Part shown: one piece after another, positions 34,032 to 43,489 of the stretch
Numbering within the stretch: the stretch's first letter is position 1
Layout: the number at the start of each line of letters is the position of its first letter
NCBI RefSeq assembly: GCF_017301735.1
Contig: NZ_CP071090.1
Location: forward strand, 13,065,001-13,129,000
DNA length: 64,000 nucleotides
From: Pyxidicoccus parkwaysis
GTDB lineage: Bacteria; Myxococcota; Myxococcia; Myxococcales; Myxococcaceae
Direction of reading: 5' to 3'
Position numbers and translations under genes: made by a program
Notes under the pieces: generated by a model
What the model saw: the letters and a program-made list of their open reading frames with translations, nothing else
Database searches by the model: none
What the model was told of the DNA's origin: nothing

Positions 34032-35740
34032 CTCTGCTCGACTGGCTGGTCCTCATTGGCACGACGGTCTTCATCGTCGTGTGGGGTCTGTGGAAGGCCC
34101 GGAGCGCGAAGACGACGGAGGACTACCTTCGTGGCGCGCGTGAGCTGAAGTGGCCCACCATCGGTCTCTCCGTGATGGCCACGCAGGCCAGCGCGATTAC
34201 GTTCCTCTCCGTCCCCGGGCAGGCCTACGAGGACGGGATGCGCTTCGTGCAGTTCTATTTCGGACTGCCGATTGCCATGGTGCTCATCAGCGCGGTGTTC
34301 GTCCCCATCTACTACCGGCTGAACGTCATCACCGCGTACGAGTACCTGGAGTCCCGCTTCGACTTGAAGACGCGGCTGTTGGGCGCGTTCCTCTTCCTCG
34401 TCCAGCGCGGGCTGGCGGCGGGCATCACCATCTACGCGCCGTCCATCATCCTCTCGTCCATCCTCGGCTGGCCGCTGGAGCCCACGGTGGTGGCCATGGG
34501 CGCGCTCGTCATCCTCTACACGGTGACGGGCGGCTCCAACGCCGTCAGCCAGACGCAGAAGCAGCAGATGGTGGTGATGATGGGCGGCATGGTGGTGGCC
34601 GCGCTCGTCATCATCTGGCGGCTGCCGGAGCACGTCTCCTTCGGCAAGGCCGTGGACGTGGCGGGCGCCTTCGGGCGGATGAACGTGGTGAGCTTCGACT
34701 TCGACGTGCAGGACCGCTACAACTTCTGGTCCGGCATCACCGGCGGTTTCTTCCTGTCGCTGTCGTACTTCGGCACGGACCAGTCGCAGGTGGGCCGCTA
34801 CCTGACGGGGCGCTCCGTCAGCGAGAGCCGGCTGGGGCTGCTCTTCAACGGCGTGCTGAAGATTCCGATGCAGTTCCTCATCCTGTTCGTCGGAGTCCTC
34901 GTCTTCGTCTTCTACCAGTTCAGCACGCCGCCCCTGCTCTTCAACGAGCCGCTGCGCGAGCGCGTGCAGGCCTCCGCGCAGGCGGGCGAGTACGCCGCCA
35001 TCGAGGCGAAGTGGGAACAGGCGCAGACGGCCAAGCGCGCGGAGGTGGAGCGCTTCCTCGCGGCGCGTGAGGCAGGTGACGTGGCCACCGCGGACGCCTC
35101 GCGCGAGGCGCTGCGGGGCGCGGCGAAGCAGGCCAATGACATCCGCAAGGAGGCCAAGGCGGTGGTGGCCCGCGCGCTGCCCGGCGTGGAGACGAAGGAC
35201 TCGGACTACATCTTCATCGGCTTCGTGAAGCGGTGGCTGCCCAGCGGCCTGTTCGGGCTGCTCATCGCCGTCATCCTCGCCGCGGCGATGAGCTCCATCG
35301 CGAGCGAGTTGAACGCGCTGGGCGCGACGACGACGGTGGACTTCTACCGCCGCGTGTTCCGCCCGGACGCATCGGACAAGCATGTGCTGGTGGCTTCGAA
35401 GCTGTTCACCGTGTTCTGGGGCCTGGTGGCGGTGAGCTTCGCCACGTTCGCCTCGCTGCTCGACAACCTCATCCAGGCGGTGAACATCCTCGGCTCCATC
35501 TTCTACGGGACGGTGCTGGGCATGTTCCTGGTGGCCTTCTTCCTCAAGCACGTGCGCGGGCACGCCGTCTTCGGCGCGGCGGTGCTCTCGCAGGGGACGG
35601 TGATTGCGCTCTTCATGCTGAGCGACATCGGCTACCTGTGGTTCAACGTGATTGGGTGCGCGCTGGTGGTGGTGCTCGGGCTGGTGCTCCAGGCGGTGCT
35701 GCCGCGTCAGCCGGAGCCCGTGGTCGCGGCGGGCGCGTGA
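34028..35740 (+). CDS. sodium:solute symporter (SSS family)
   Basis: 570 residues, GTG start overlapping the small gene. The LeuT-fold core is complete: helix 1 (LDWLVLIGTTVFIVVWGL), then the sodium-binding region ATQASAITFLSVPGQAYEDG, FGTDQSQVGRYL and SIASELNALGATTTVDFYR in the later helices. A long cytoplasmic insertion (about residues 315-380) is charged and Ala-rich. It imports a solute with sodium. Its operon with an exported PIG-L deacetylase suggests a deacetylated amino sugar or similar as cargo, which is inference. Family match is secure. Confidence 0.92.
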   Translation: MTLLDWLVLIGTTVFIVVWGLWKARSAKTTEDYLRGARELKWPTIGLSVMATQASAITFLSVPGQAYEDGMRFVQFYFGLPIAMVLISAVFVPIYYRLNVITAYEYLESRFDLKTRLLGAFLFLVQRGLAAGITIYAPSIILSSILGWPLEPTVVAMGALVILYTVTGGSNAVSQTQKQQMVVMMGGMVVAALVIIWRLPEHVSFGKAVDVAGAFGRMNVVSFDFDVQDRYNFWSGITGGFFLSLSYFGTDQSQVGRYLTGRSVSESRLGLLFNGVLKIPMQFLILFVGVLVFVFYQFSTPPLLFNEPLRERVQASAQAGEYAAIEAKWEQAQTAKRAEVERFLAAREAGDVATADASREALRGAAKQANDIRKEAKAVVARALPGVETKDSDYIFIGFVKRWLPSGLFGLLIAVILAAAMSSIASELNALGATTTVDFYRRVFRPDASDKHVLVASKLFTVFWGLVAVSFATFASLLDNLIQAVNILGSIFYGTVLGMFLVAFFLKHVRGHAVFGAAVLSQGTVIALFMLSDIGYLWFNVIGCALVVVLGLVLQAVLPRQPEPVVAAGA

Positions 35741-35753
35741 TAGCTTCGCGGCC

Positions 35754-36572
35754 ATGAGCCTCGTCACGCAGGGTCGTGAGCCTCGGCGGCAGATGGTGCT
35801 TCGGCCCCAGCCCGGGTCGAAGCAGGTCGTCACCGCCACCCATGCCTCCGCCGTCACCGTGGAGACCGGTGGCCGCTCCGAGCCCGCGCCCCGCGTGCCC
35901 GCGACGCGGATGACCTTCATCATCCACGTCCACTCCGTCTCCCCCGAGGGCGACGTCGGCTACGACTTCACGCTCGACGCGGTGGACCTGCTCGTCCAGC
36001 CCGGCACGTCCGAGCAGAACGTCGACGCCTTCAAGCAGAGCCTCGCCTTCCTGCCGGGCCTTACCGGCAAGGGCACCGCGGGGCGGCGGGGTAACACGCT
36101 CCAGCTCGCGCTGCCCACGAGCCTGGAGCCCGCGCGCCGCAAGGAGCTCAACGACCTGGCCCGGGCGCTCCAGTTCGTCGGCAACCCCTTCCCGCAGGAG
36201 GCCATCGGCGTCGGCGCCCGCTGGGAGCAGCCCCTCTATGGCTCCGGCCCCATGGCCGCCAGCGGCACCGCGAACTTCGAGCTGGCCGCCGTCCAGGGAG
36301 ACAGGCTCACCACGCGCTTCCTCATCCAGCAGACGTCGCGCGACCAGCCCGTACCTTCGGAGTACCAGATGCGCACGGAAGGCGGAGAGCGGATGATGCT
36401 GCGCTCGCAGACGAAGGGGGAGACGCTGTTCCGCCTCGACCGGCTGTGGCCCGCGCGCAGCGAGATGGAGATGCGCGTCCAGGCCGACCTGTCCGCAGAG
36501 AAGGAAGACCCGCCCCGGCGGATGCGCATCATCACCGACGTGAAGGTGCTCCTGGAGGAGAAGGACGGCTGA
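35754..36572 (+). CDS. uncharacterised beta-rich protein
   Basis: 272 residues starting 13 bases after the symporter stop. No clear signal peptide from this ATG. The sequence is beta-rich (RMTFIIHVHSVSPEGDVGYD, QPLYGSGPMAASGTANFELA), with a pattern like the DUF6263-type beta-barrel proteins, though I do not claim membership. No catalytic motif. It may be co-transcribed with the symporter operon. The first 50 residues are polar and disordered. Confidence 0.7.
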   Translation: MSLVTQGREPRRQMVLRPQPGSKQVVTATHASAVTVETGGRSEPAPRVPATRMTFIIHVHSVSPEGDVGYDFTLDAVDLLVQPGTSEQNVDAFKQSLAFLPGLTGKGTAGRRGNTLQLALPTSLEPARRKELNDLARALQFVGNPFPQEAIGVGARWEQPLYGSGPMAASGTANFELAAVQGDRLTTRFLIQQTSRDQPVPSEYQMRTEGGERMMLRSQTKGETLFRLDRLWPARSEMEMRVQADLSAEKEDPPRRMRIITDVKVLLEEKDG

Positions 36573-36737
36573 TCCAACGCCGCACGTCGGCACCGGGCCG
36601 GCCGCTCCGGAGGGTGAAGCAACCTTGACCCTCCCTTCTTCGATAAACTCTCTAGAGACGTGTGGGCCCCCGCTTTGGGGTTGGGGCCCGTGTATTCATC
36701 TATCCGCCATGGGCGGACAGTGCGCGGAGTGGGGGAC

Positions 36738-39700
36738 ATGAGAGTCAACGACGGCGCTAGCCGGACGACGGGAACGGGCGAGGCGAGCGGTTCCGGTCAG
36801 AGCTCCGCGGCCGCGGAAGCCGAGCGTGCCGCGCGCGAGGCGCAGCGTGCCGCAGAAGAGGCGGCGCGTGCGGCGGCGGAGGCGGCTCGGGCCCAGGCAG
36901 CGCAGGCCGCCCAGGCGCAGGCCCGCGCGGAGGCCGCGGCGAAGAAGGCCCAGGACGCGCTGAAGCAGGCGCAGGCGGCGCTCGCGCAGGCCCAGAAGCA
37001 GGGCGCCCCCAAGAGTGAGCTGACTCGCGCCGAGCAGGCCGTCGCGCGCGCCAACACCGCCGCGCAGCAGGCCGCCGCGTCCGCGAAGAGCGCCGGCAAC
37101 CGCGCGTCCAACGCCAGCTCCTTCGTCCCCGCGGCGCCGCTCGCCGCGCCGCCCACGCGTCAGACGCCGGCCGGCCCGCCGGGCGTCACGCCGGGCTACA
37201 CGAAGGAGCAGGCCGCCAAGGACGCCACCGAGCTGTACCGCTCCATGAAGGGCGGCCTCACCGGCTGGGGCACGGACGAGGACAAGCTGTTCGCCACGCT
37301 GGACAAGAAGTCCCCCGGCGACCTCGCCCTCATCCGCCAGTCCTTCAAGGAGCACTACAACCTCGACCTGGACAGCACCATCCGCGAGGAGCTGAGCGGC
37401 GACGACCTCACCCGCGCCAACAGCATCCTCGCCGGCAACAAGGGCAGCGCGGGCGCCGCCGCCATCCAGCAGCAGACGGGCTGGTTCGGCGACAAGGACG
37501 CCATCCTCAAGACGCTGCAGCAGTCCAGCCCCGCCGAGCGTCAGTCCATCGCGCGCTCCTTCCAGCAGATGTACGGGAAGGACCACAAGGACATCCAGGC
37601 CTCCTCGCCCGAGGAGTTCATGCGCAAGGCGCTGGAGCCTGACCTCAACGACGCGCAGAAGACGCAGCTGCGCAGCCTGCTCGCCACCACCAGCGCCACC
37701 GCGCCCGCGCAGGTGAATCAGCTCGAGGCCAGCGCCGCGCGCTCCAAGGTGAACGACGCCCTCCAGGGCTTCTTCGGCGCCGACAGCCAGAAGGTCTTCG
37801 ACACCATCAAGGACCTGCCGCCCGAGCAGAAGAAGATTCTCCTCGCGGACCCGTCGCTCCAGGCGGAGATGCAGAAGAAGCTGTCCAAGGAGGACTACAC
37901 CCGGGCCCGCGGCATGCTGGAGGGCAACAACGCCGCCGCCAGCGCCGCGCAAATCAACAGCGCGACGCAGGGGTGGTTCGGCGCGGACAAGAGCGCCATC
38001 CTCGACGTGCTGAAGAACACGAAGCCGGAGGAGCTGCCCGCCCTCAAGGCCGAGTTCCAGAAGCAGACCGGCCGCTCGCTGGAGAGCGAGGTGCGCGGCT
38101 GGGGCGGCAACGACGCCGCCGTGGGACTGCGCTACCTCAACCCGCCCGCCGCCAACGACAAGCTGGGCCAGGCGCAGGCGGACGCGGAGCGGCTGCACCG
38201 CGCCATGGACGGCATGGGCACCGACGAGGCGGCCCTGCGCGAGGTGTTGGGCAACAAGTCCAAGGCGCAAATCAATGACATCACCGCCGCGTACAAGCAG
38301 CTCTACGGGAAGGACCTGCGCTCGGACCTGACCTCCGAGCTGGGCGGCCGCGACAAGTTCGAAATCGTCGACCAGATGTTCGACCTCGGCGCGGTGGACA
38401 TGAACGCGCCGGACGCCGCGCAGCAGCAGGCGGCGCGCCTGCGGGCGCAGCAGAAGTTCGAGCGGAGCGACGGCCTGGGCGTCATCGACACGATTCAGAC
38501 GTGGACGAAGGGCGAGTCGGACTCGGCGCGCCTGGAGCGCAACCTGACGGCGGCGGAGACGGCGATTGCCACCGGCAACACCGACGCGGCCAACCGGCGC
38601 CTGGGCTACTCCACCGACGACGTGAAGGACGTGCAGGAGACGAAGGACAGCACCGCGGACATGGCCGCCACGGCCGCCGTGGTGGTGGTGACGACGGCCG
38701 CGGTGGTGGCCACGGGCGGCGCGGCCACGCCGCTCGCCGTCGCGGGCTACGCGGCGCTGGGCGCGGGCACGCGCGTGGCGACGCAGGCGTACTTCAAGGG
38801 TGACTCGCTCGGCACCGACGGGCTGATGCAGCAGGGCGCGCTGGGCGCCGTCGAGGGCGCCACCGCCGTGATTCCGCTGCCCAAGGGCCTGGGCGGCGGC
38901 TCGGTCGCGGCCATCGAGGGCGCGGAGCAGGTGGCCAAGCAGACGGTGGTGCAGCGGTTGAAGGGCGCGGCCATCCAGGGCGCGTGGGAGGGCGGCATCG
39001 GCGGTGCCACCTCCGGCGCGGTGGACCAGGCCATGCAGAGCGAGACGTGGCAGAACGGCCTGATGCCGGGCCTGGCGCAGGTGGGCGACCGCGCGGTGCG
39101 CGACGGCACCATCGGCACCGTCTTCGGCGCGGGCACCGGCGTGGCCGTGGACGGCGTCATGCAGGGTGCCTCGCGGCTGACGAAGCCGAAGGACATCCCC
39201 GTGGTGCACAACCCGGACCTGCCGGGCAACACCACGCACGTGCGCTACGACAACGGGAAGGTGCGCATCGAGGCGGGCCCCCACGCCACGCCCGAGCAGA
39301 TTCAGGCCCACCTGGAGACGGCGCGCACCCTGCAGAAGTACGAGGGGCCGCTGGGCCAGATTCGCCAGCTCAAGGACCGCATCAACCAGGCGATTACGGG
39401 CCGCCCCGGCTTCGGCACCCAGGGCTTCGAGTCGCAGCTCGAGGTGAAGAAGCTCAAGGGCATGCTCACCGAGCTGGAGGGAGTGCAGCAGCGCATCGAC
39501 GATCGCATCCGCGCCACGGCCGGCAAGCCCGACGCGGCGACGGTGGCGGAGCGCGCGGCGCTGGAGAAGGAAATCGCCAACGTGCAGGCGCAGCTCCGCA
39601 TCCACGAGGTGCAGGTGCGCTCGCTGGATGTCGGCCGCGGCTACGTGGCGAAGTTCGACAAGAACACCGAGCGCGTCTTCGCCGGCCACGTCGCCGAGCT

Positions 39701-40730
39701 GAAGCAGATTGAGTCCGGCCTCGGTGCCCTGCGTCCCGACGAGTCCTCGCTCACGAAGCTCATCGACCACGCGGCGGACCTCAAGGCCACCGGCAAGCTG
39801 GAGGGCATGGACGACTGGATTCGCGCCGCGTCGTCCCAGTCGGGCTCTCGCGATGACCTCATCCAGCGCATGGCCGAGCTGAACCGCGCCGTGCAGCAGG
39901 CCGAGACGCTGCCCGCCGGACAGCGCATCCGCCTGGACGGGACGGGCGCGGGGCCGTTCAACCTGAAGCTGGAGGCGGCGGGCGCGGCCCGTACGCCGGG
40001 CGCGCTGGAGCAGTCGACGCGCGCGGCCTACTCCACGCCGGAGCAGCGCGAGGCCTTCGACATCTGGGCGGCGCGCACGGCCAGCAGCGGCGCCGACGTG
40101 GAGAAGGTGCTCGCCAAGATGCCGCCGCACGTGCGCGACAAGCAGGTGAGCGACATCGCCGCGGACGTCGCGGACATCCGTTCTCCCAGCCGCGCGCGGC
40201 ACACGGAGAACCTGCTGGACCCCATCAACCCGCAGCTCGCCCACACGGTGCAGAACGGCAACATCACCGTGCACTACGAGGCACGGCCGCCCGACGCGCA
40301 CGAGCTGGCCCAGGCGCAGAAGCTCGCGGCGGCGCGGGGCGAGGAGGTGCACATCTTCGGCGACGATGCGGCGGGCCGCTCGTACCCGGGCATCGACGGC
40401 ACCATCGGCAATCCGAAGCGGCCCATGCAGCTCAAGTTCGTGCCGGCGTCCACGGACGCTTCCGCGGCCCGCTCCATGGCGCAGGGTGCGCTGGAGCATG
40501 CCCAGCACACGGGCATGAAGAACGTGGAGGTCTTCATCGAGGTGGAGGGCCGCTCACGCGCCGACATCGCCGCCGCGTGGAACGGCCCGCTGAAGGGCAA
40601 CAGCCCGCCGCCCCTCGGGGCGACCATCGACGGCAATGCCGTGAAGCGCATCGAAATCCAGGCGGCCGACGGAAGAATGGAGGTTGTGTTCAACCCCGCG
40701 ACCGGGGCCTACTCCTTCAACAACCTCTGA
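36738..40730 (+). CDS. annexin-repeat protein, putative secreted effector
   Basis: 1330 residues, ATG at 36738 with GGAGTGGGGG upstream. Residues about 28-125 are an Ala/Glu/Gln-rich coiled coil; then a Pro/Thr linker. Residues about 157-555 are five annexin-like repeats. Repeats 1 and 5 carry the full type II calcium signature G-x-G-T-(38)-E: Gly176-Thr179 with Glu218, and Gly492-Thr495 with Glu534. Repeats 2 to 4 are degenerate (GWFG.., GFFG..). Residues about 642-684 are a hydrophobic Ala/Val stretch like a membrane insert of polymorphic toxins. The last 640 residues have helical segments (ILQQRI-type coiled coils) and a C-terminal alpha/beta domain, none with a recognised catalytic motif. 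Function by analogy: calcium-dependent membrane binding, then delivery. Confidence 0.85.
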   Translation: MRVNDGASRTTGTGEASGSGQSSAAAEAERAAREAQRAAEEAARAAAEAARAQAAQAAQAQARAEAAAKKAQDALKQAQAALAQAQKQGAPKSELTRAEQAVARANTAAQQAAASAKSAGNRASNASSFVPAAPLAAPPTRQTPAGPPGVTPGYTKEQAAKDATELYRSMKGGLTGWGTDEDKLFATLDKKSPGDLALIRQSFKEHYNLDLDSTIREELSGDDLTRANSILAGNKGSAGAAAIQQQTGWFGDKDAILKTLQQSSPAERQSIARSFQQMYGKDHKDIQASSPEEFMRKALEPDLNDAQKTQLRSLLATTSATAPAQVNQLEASAARSKVNDALQGFFGADSQKVFDTIKDLPPEQKKILLADPSLQAEMQKKLSKEDYTRARGMLEGNNAAASAAQINSATQGWFGADKSAILDVLKNTKPEELPALKAEFQKQTGRSLESEVRGWGGNDAAVGLRYLNPPAANDKLGQAQADAERLHRAMDGMGTDEAALREVLGNKSKAQINDITAAYKQLYGKDLRSDLTSELGGRDKFEIVDQMFDLGAVDMNAPDAAQQQAARLRAQQKFERSDGLGVIDTIQTWTKGESDSARLERNLTAAETAIATGNTDAANRRLGYSTDDVKDVQETKDSTADMAATAAVVVVTTAAVVATGGAATPLAVAGYAALGAGTRVATQAYFKGDSLGTDGLMQQGALGAVEGATAVIPLPKGLGGGSVAAIEGAEQVAKQTVVQRLKGAAIQGAWEGGIGGATSGAVDQAMQSETWQNGLMPGLAQVGDRAVRDGTIGTVFGAGTGVAVDGVMQGASRLTKPKDIPVVHNPDLPGNTTHVRYDNGKVRIEAGPHATPEQIQAHLETARTLQKYEGPLGQIRQLKDRINQAITGRPGFGTQGFESQLEVKKLKGMLTELEGVQQRIDDRIRATAGKPDAATVAERAALEKEIANVQAQLRIHEVQVRSLDVGRGYVAKFDKNTERVFAGHVAELKQIESGLGALRPDESSLTKLIDHAADLKATGKLEGMDDWIRAASSQSGSRDDLIQRMAELNRAVQQAETLPAGQRIRLDGTGAGPFNLKLEAAGAARTPGALEQSTRAAYSTPEQREAFDIWAARTASSGADVEKVLAKMPPHVRDKQVSDIAADVADIRSPSRARHTENLLDPINPQLAHTVQNGNITVHYEARPPDAHELAQAQKLAAARGEEVHIFGDDAAGRSYPGIDGTIGNPKRPMQLKFVPASTDASAARSMAQGALEHAQHTGMKNVEVFIEVEGRSRADIAAAWNGPLKGNSPPPLGATIDGNAVKRIEIQAADGRMEVVFNPATGAYSFNNL

Positions 40731-40742
40731 CGGAGCCCCTGA

Positions 40743-41699
40743 ATGGCTGTCCACTTCATCGACTGCTTTGCACCCGGCGTGGGCACCGAGGCCGCGTCGG
40801 ACCGCATCGCAGCGGCGCTCTCCCGGGTGCAGCGCAAGGTGCTCTCGCGCCAGGGGCTCACGCCCGGGGGACAGGCGCCGGTGGCCAGCCCGGGGACGCT
40901 TCGCTGGCGCATCCAGAAGCTGCGCGACGACGGCGGCAGCTTCCTGGTGGTGGAGGAGACGGGGCCAGCGCGGTGGGACTTGTCCTTCTTCCGCGCTCTG
41001 TCCGCCACGGTGGGCGGCATCGTCGTGGCACGCGAGCACCACAGCCGCGAGGAGCGCCGCGGACTGGCCACCTTCCTCTCCGGCCGCACCGTGGAGGTGG
41101 CCGCGCGCGACATGCAGCTGGGTGCCACCTCGCTGGGCGGTGTGACGCTGGAGCAGCTCACCGGCAGCCGCTCGGTGGATGCGGTGTACGAGGCGCGCTT
41201 CGCGGAGCTGTGCAGCACGCTCGCCCTCCGGCTACGCGAGGGCACGGTGCTGGCGGCGGAGGACTGGCAGGTGTCTGCGCCCGTGGAGAAGTTCGCTCCA
41301 GAGAAGCCGTCTCCGCAGAGCTGGGCCTTTCTTCCCAACCTGGAGGCCGCGGCCTGGAAGCAGGCGCTGGCTGCGGGTGTGGCGAAGGGCTGGGAGTGGC
41401 GCACCGCCACCGTGCGGGGGGCCTCCTTCGTGGAGTTGCGCCGGGACGGTGCCTTCAACGAGGCCGACGTGGCGGGCTTCTCCGCGAAGGTACCGACGGG
41501 GGTGACGGCGCTGGAGGTGCGCGGTGCCGGCGAGCCCTTCCGCTGGTCCGAGGCGGAGAAGGGCAAGGTTTCCGAGCGCGGCACAGGCAGCGGCGCGGAG
41601 GAGTTGTTCAAGGTGCTCTACCGCGCGGCCGTGCTGGTGGGCGAGGGCCCCGGCATGGTGCTCGGACGCGGCGCCGAAGGCTGGACGCTGGCGCGATGA
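40743..41699 (+). CDS. uncharacterised partner of the annexin-repeat protein
   Basis: 318 residues, ATG 12 bases after the annexin gene with GGAG upstream, so they are co-transcribed. Alpha/beta soluble protein with no signal peptide. It contains a segment VHFIDCFAPGVGTEAASDRI at the head and many Ala, Glu and Arg later. No motif recognised. Position directly after a putative effector makes an immunity or chaperone role plausible. Its stop overlaps the acetyltransferase start by four bases. Confidence 0.75.
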   Translation: MAVHFIDCFAPGVGTEAASDRIAAALSRVQRKVLSRQGLTPGGQAPVASPGTLRWRIQKLRDDGGSFLVVEETGPARWDLSFFRALSATVGGIVVAREHHSREERRGLATFLSGRTVEVAARDMQLGATSLGGVTLEQLTGSRSVDAVYEARFAELCSTLALRLREGTVLAAEDWQVSAPVEKFAPEKPSPQSWAFLPNLEAAAWKQALAAGVAKGWEWRTATVRGASFVELRRDGAFNEADVAGFSAKVPTGVTALEVRGAGEPFRWSEAEKGKVSERGTGSGAEELFKVLYRAAVLVGEGPGMVLGRGAEGWTLAR

Positions 41700-42160
41700 G
41701 CTCGACCAGCCCCTTCGAGGTGAGAGGGGACGATGGCTTCGTCGTCTCCGATGACCCGGCTCGCATCGACCTGGACGTCGTGTACGGCTACCTGTCGCGC
41801 TCCTACTGGAGCGAGGGCATTCCCCGGGCGACGGTGGAGCGGGCCGTCTGCAACTCGATGGTCTTCGGGCTGTACGCCTCGGACCGGCAGGTGGGCTTCG
41901 CGCGTGTCATCACCGACCGGGCGAGCTTCGCCTGGCTCTGTGATGTCTTCGTCCTGGAGGACTTCCAGGGACGGGGGCTCGGCAAGTGGTTGATGGAGGC
42001 CGTCTCCTCCCATCCGGACCTGCAGGGGCTGCGGAGGTTCATGCTCGCCACGCGCGATGCGCATGGCCTGTATGAGCGCTACGGGTTCCGTCCCATGAAG
42101 AGCCCGGAGCGCTTCATGGAGCGGCATGACCCGGACGTCTACCGGCGCTCCAAGTCCTGA
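41696..42160 (+). CDS. GNAT acetyltransferase
   Basis: 154 residues. The acetyl-CoA loop FQGRGLGKWLMEAV (Q/RxxGxG/A) and the surrounding strands (FAWLCDVFVLEDF, RFMLATRDAHGLYERYGFRPM) are classic. The GFR at the end of helix 4 to strand 6 is the conserved tail. Transfers an acetyl group to a small molecule or protein amine; substrate unknown. ATGA-coupled to the gene before it, so it belongs to the annexin-protein operon, where it could modify either partner. Confidence 0.9.
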   Translation: MSSTSPFEVRGDDGFVVSDDPARIDLDVVYGYLSRSYWSEGIPRATVERAVCNSMVFGLYASDRQVGFARVITDRASFAWLCDVFVLEDFQGRGLGKWLMEAVSSHPDLQGLRRFMLATRDAHGLYERYGFRPMKSPERFMERHDPDVYRRSKS

Positions 42161-42202
42161 GTGGCCCGTGATTCGCATTGAACCGCGGCAGGGAGGTTCA
42201 CC

Positions 42203-43489
42203 GTGGAGCGCATCCAGTCAGTAACGGGCCATCGCGAGGAGGGAAGGGCCGCATGCGTGGTGTGCGAGGCCACGCTCGAAGGCTCTCGGTGTGGCCACTG
42301 TGGCGCGGCCGTGGCTCCGGGTGGCTACCGGGTGCTGCGGGTCATCTCCCAGTCAGTGCATGGGCGCGTGTACCTCGCGGTGGACGCGGAGGGGCGCAGG
42401 GTGGCGTTGAAGGAGCTGCTCTTCGCGCTGGTGCCGGGCGTGGAGCAGTTGGATGCCTTCGAGCGTGAGGCCTCGGTGCTGCGCTCGCTGAGCCACCCGG
42501 ACATCCCTCGCTTCGTCGCGAGCTTCCAGGAGGGCAGCGGCGTGGGGACGCGGCTGTACCTCGTGCAGGAGTTCCTGGAGGGCGAGTCCCTCCTCCAGCG
42601 GCTGGAGCGGCAGCGCCTGGACGAGGACGAGGCGTGGACGCTGGCCGCGCAGGTGTTGGAGACACTCCAAGCCCTGCACCAGCGCACGCCCGCACTCATC
42701 CACCGCGACGTGAAGCCGGCCAACCTCATCCTCCGCCCGGACGGGCGCGCGGCGCTGGTGGACTTCGGCGCGGCCCGGCACCTCGCGCGCGACGTGACGC
42801 ACGGGTCCACGCTGGTCGGCACCTTCGGGTACATGCCGCCGGAGCAGCTCGGCGGGACGGTGGAGCCGTCGAGTGACTTGTACGCCCTGGGCGCCACGCT
42901 GGTGCACGCGCTCAGTGGGCGCATGCCGGCGGACCTGCTCGACGAGGGACTGGCCCTGTCCTTCGAGCAGCACGTGCGGGCCTCCGCGCCGTTCCGGGCG
43001 TTCCTCCAGCGGTTGCTGGCCCGGAAGCGCTCTGAGCGGTTCGGCTCCGCGGCGGAGGCCCTCGCTGCGCTGCATGCCGCACGTGCCCCGGCTCCAGTGC
43101 CGCAGGCCCCCACTGAAGCTGCCACCTCGCAGCCGATTCCCCCGGCGCGGGAGGCTGAGCGCACCGCCTCGGACGAGGCCGCCGCCCAGGCGCAGGCCAC
43201 GGGGCAGGGCATCACGGAGGGCGCCCCGCTTCTCTCGAAGCGCCGCCGTATGGTGCGTTGGGCCCTCGTGGGCGTGTCCGTGGCCGGGTTGCTCGTCGGC
43301 GCGCTCCTCGCGAGCGGCGTCTTCGCTCCCAGCCCTGTCGTGGTGGTGACGGACCCTCCCGATGCCTTCGCTCCCCCCTCGGGAGAGTCCATCGTGGGAG
43401 AGCCCCCTGCGCCGTCGAGCCCCGCGCCTCCGGCGACTCGCCTGCACCGGAACTTCCGCACTCCCTGGCCGGGCTCCGGCTCTCGCTAG
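42203..43489 (+). CDS. membrane Ser/Thr protein kinase with zinc ribbon
   Basis: 428 residues, GTG start with GGGAGG before it. Residues 18-33 are a CxxC...CGHCG zinc ribbon. The kinase domain (about 45-290) has Lys70 (VALKEL), the HRD Asp169 (IHRDVKPANLIL), DFG Asp187 and the PPE motif. The glycine-rich loop is degenerate (ISQSVHGRVYLA): only the last glycine remains. A single membrane helix at about 352-374 is followed by a short Pro-rich outer tail with no sensor domain, so it probably signals from inside or uses a partner. Substrates unknown; a neighbouring protein (52067-53047) has repeated Thr motifs that could be targets. Confidence 0.9.
   Translation: MERIQSVTGHREEGRAACVVCEATLEGSRCGHCGAAVAPGGYRVLRVISQSVHGRVYLAVDAEGRRVALKELLFALVPGVEQLDAFEREASVLRSLSHPDIPRFVASFQEGSGVGTRLYLVQEFLEGESLLQRLERQRLDEDEAWTLAAQVLETLQALHQRTPALIHRDVKPANLILRPDGRAALVDFGAARHLARDVTHGSTLVGTFGYMPPEQLGGTVEPSSDLYALGATLVHALSGRMPADLLDEGLALSFEQHVRASAPFRAFLQRLLARKRSERFGSAAEALAALHAARAPAPVPQAPTEAATSQPIPPAREAERTASDEAAAQAQATGQGITEGAPLLSKRRRMVRWALVGVSVAGLLVGALLASGVFAPSPVVVVTDPPDAFAPPSGESIVGEPPAPSSPAPPATRLHRNFRTPWPGSGSR

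Noticed and set aside
36696..40508. A 1270-codon open frame antisense to the annexin-repeat gene
   Set aside because: It is a shadow of the GC-rich third position of the real gene: Arg/His/Leu/Gly-rich with no motif, no ribosome site and no domain.
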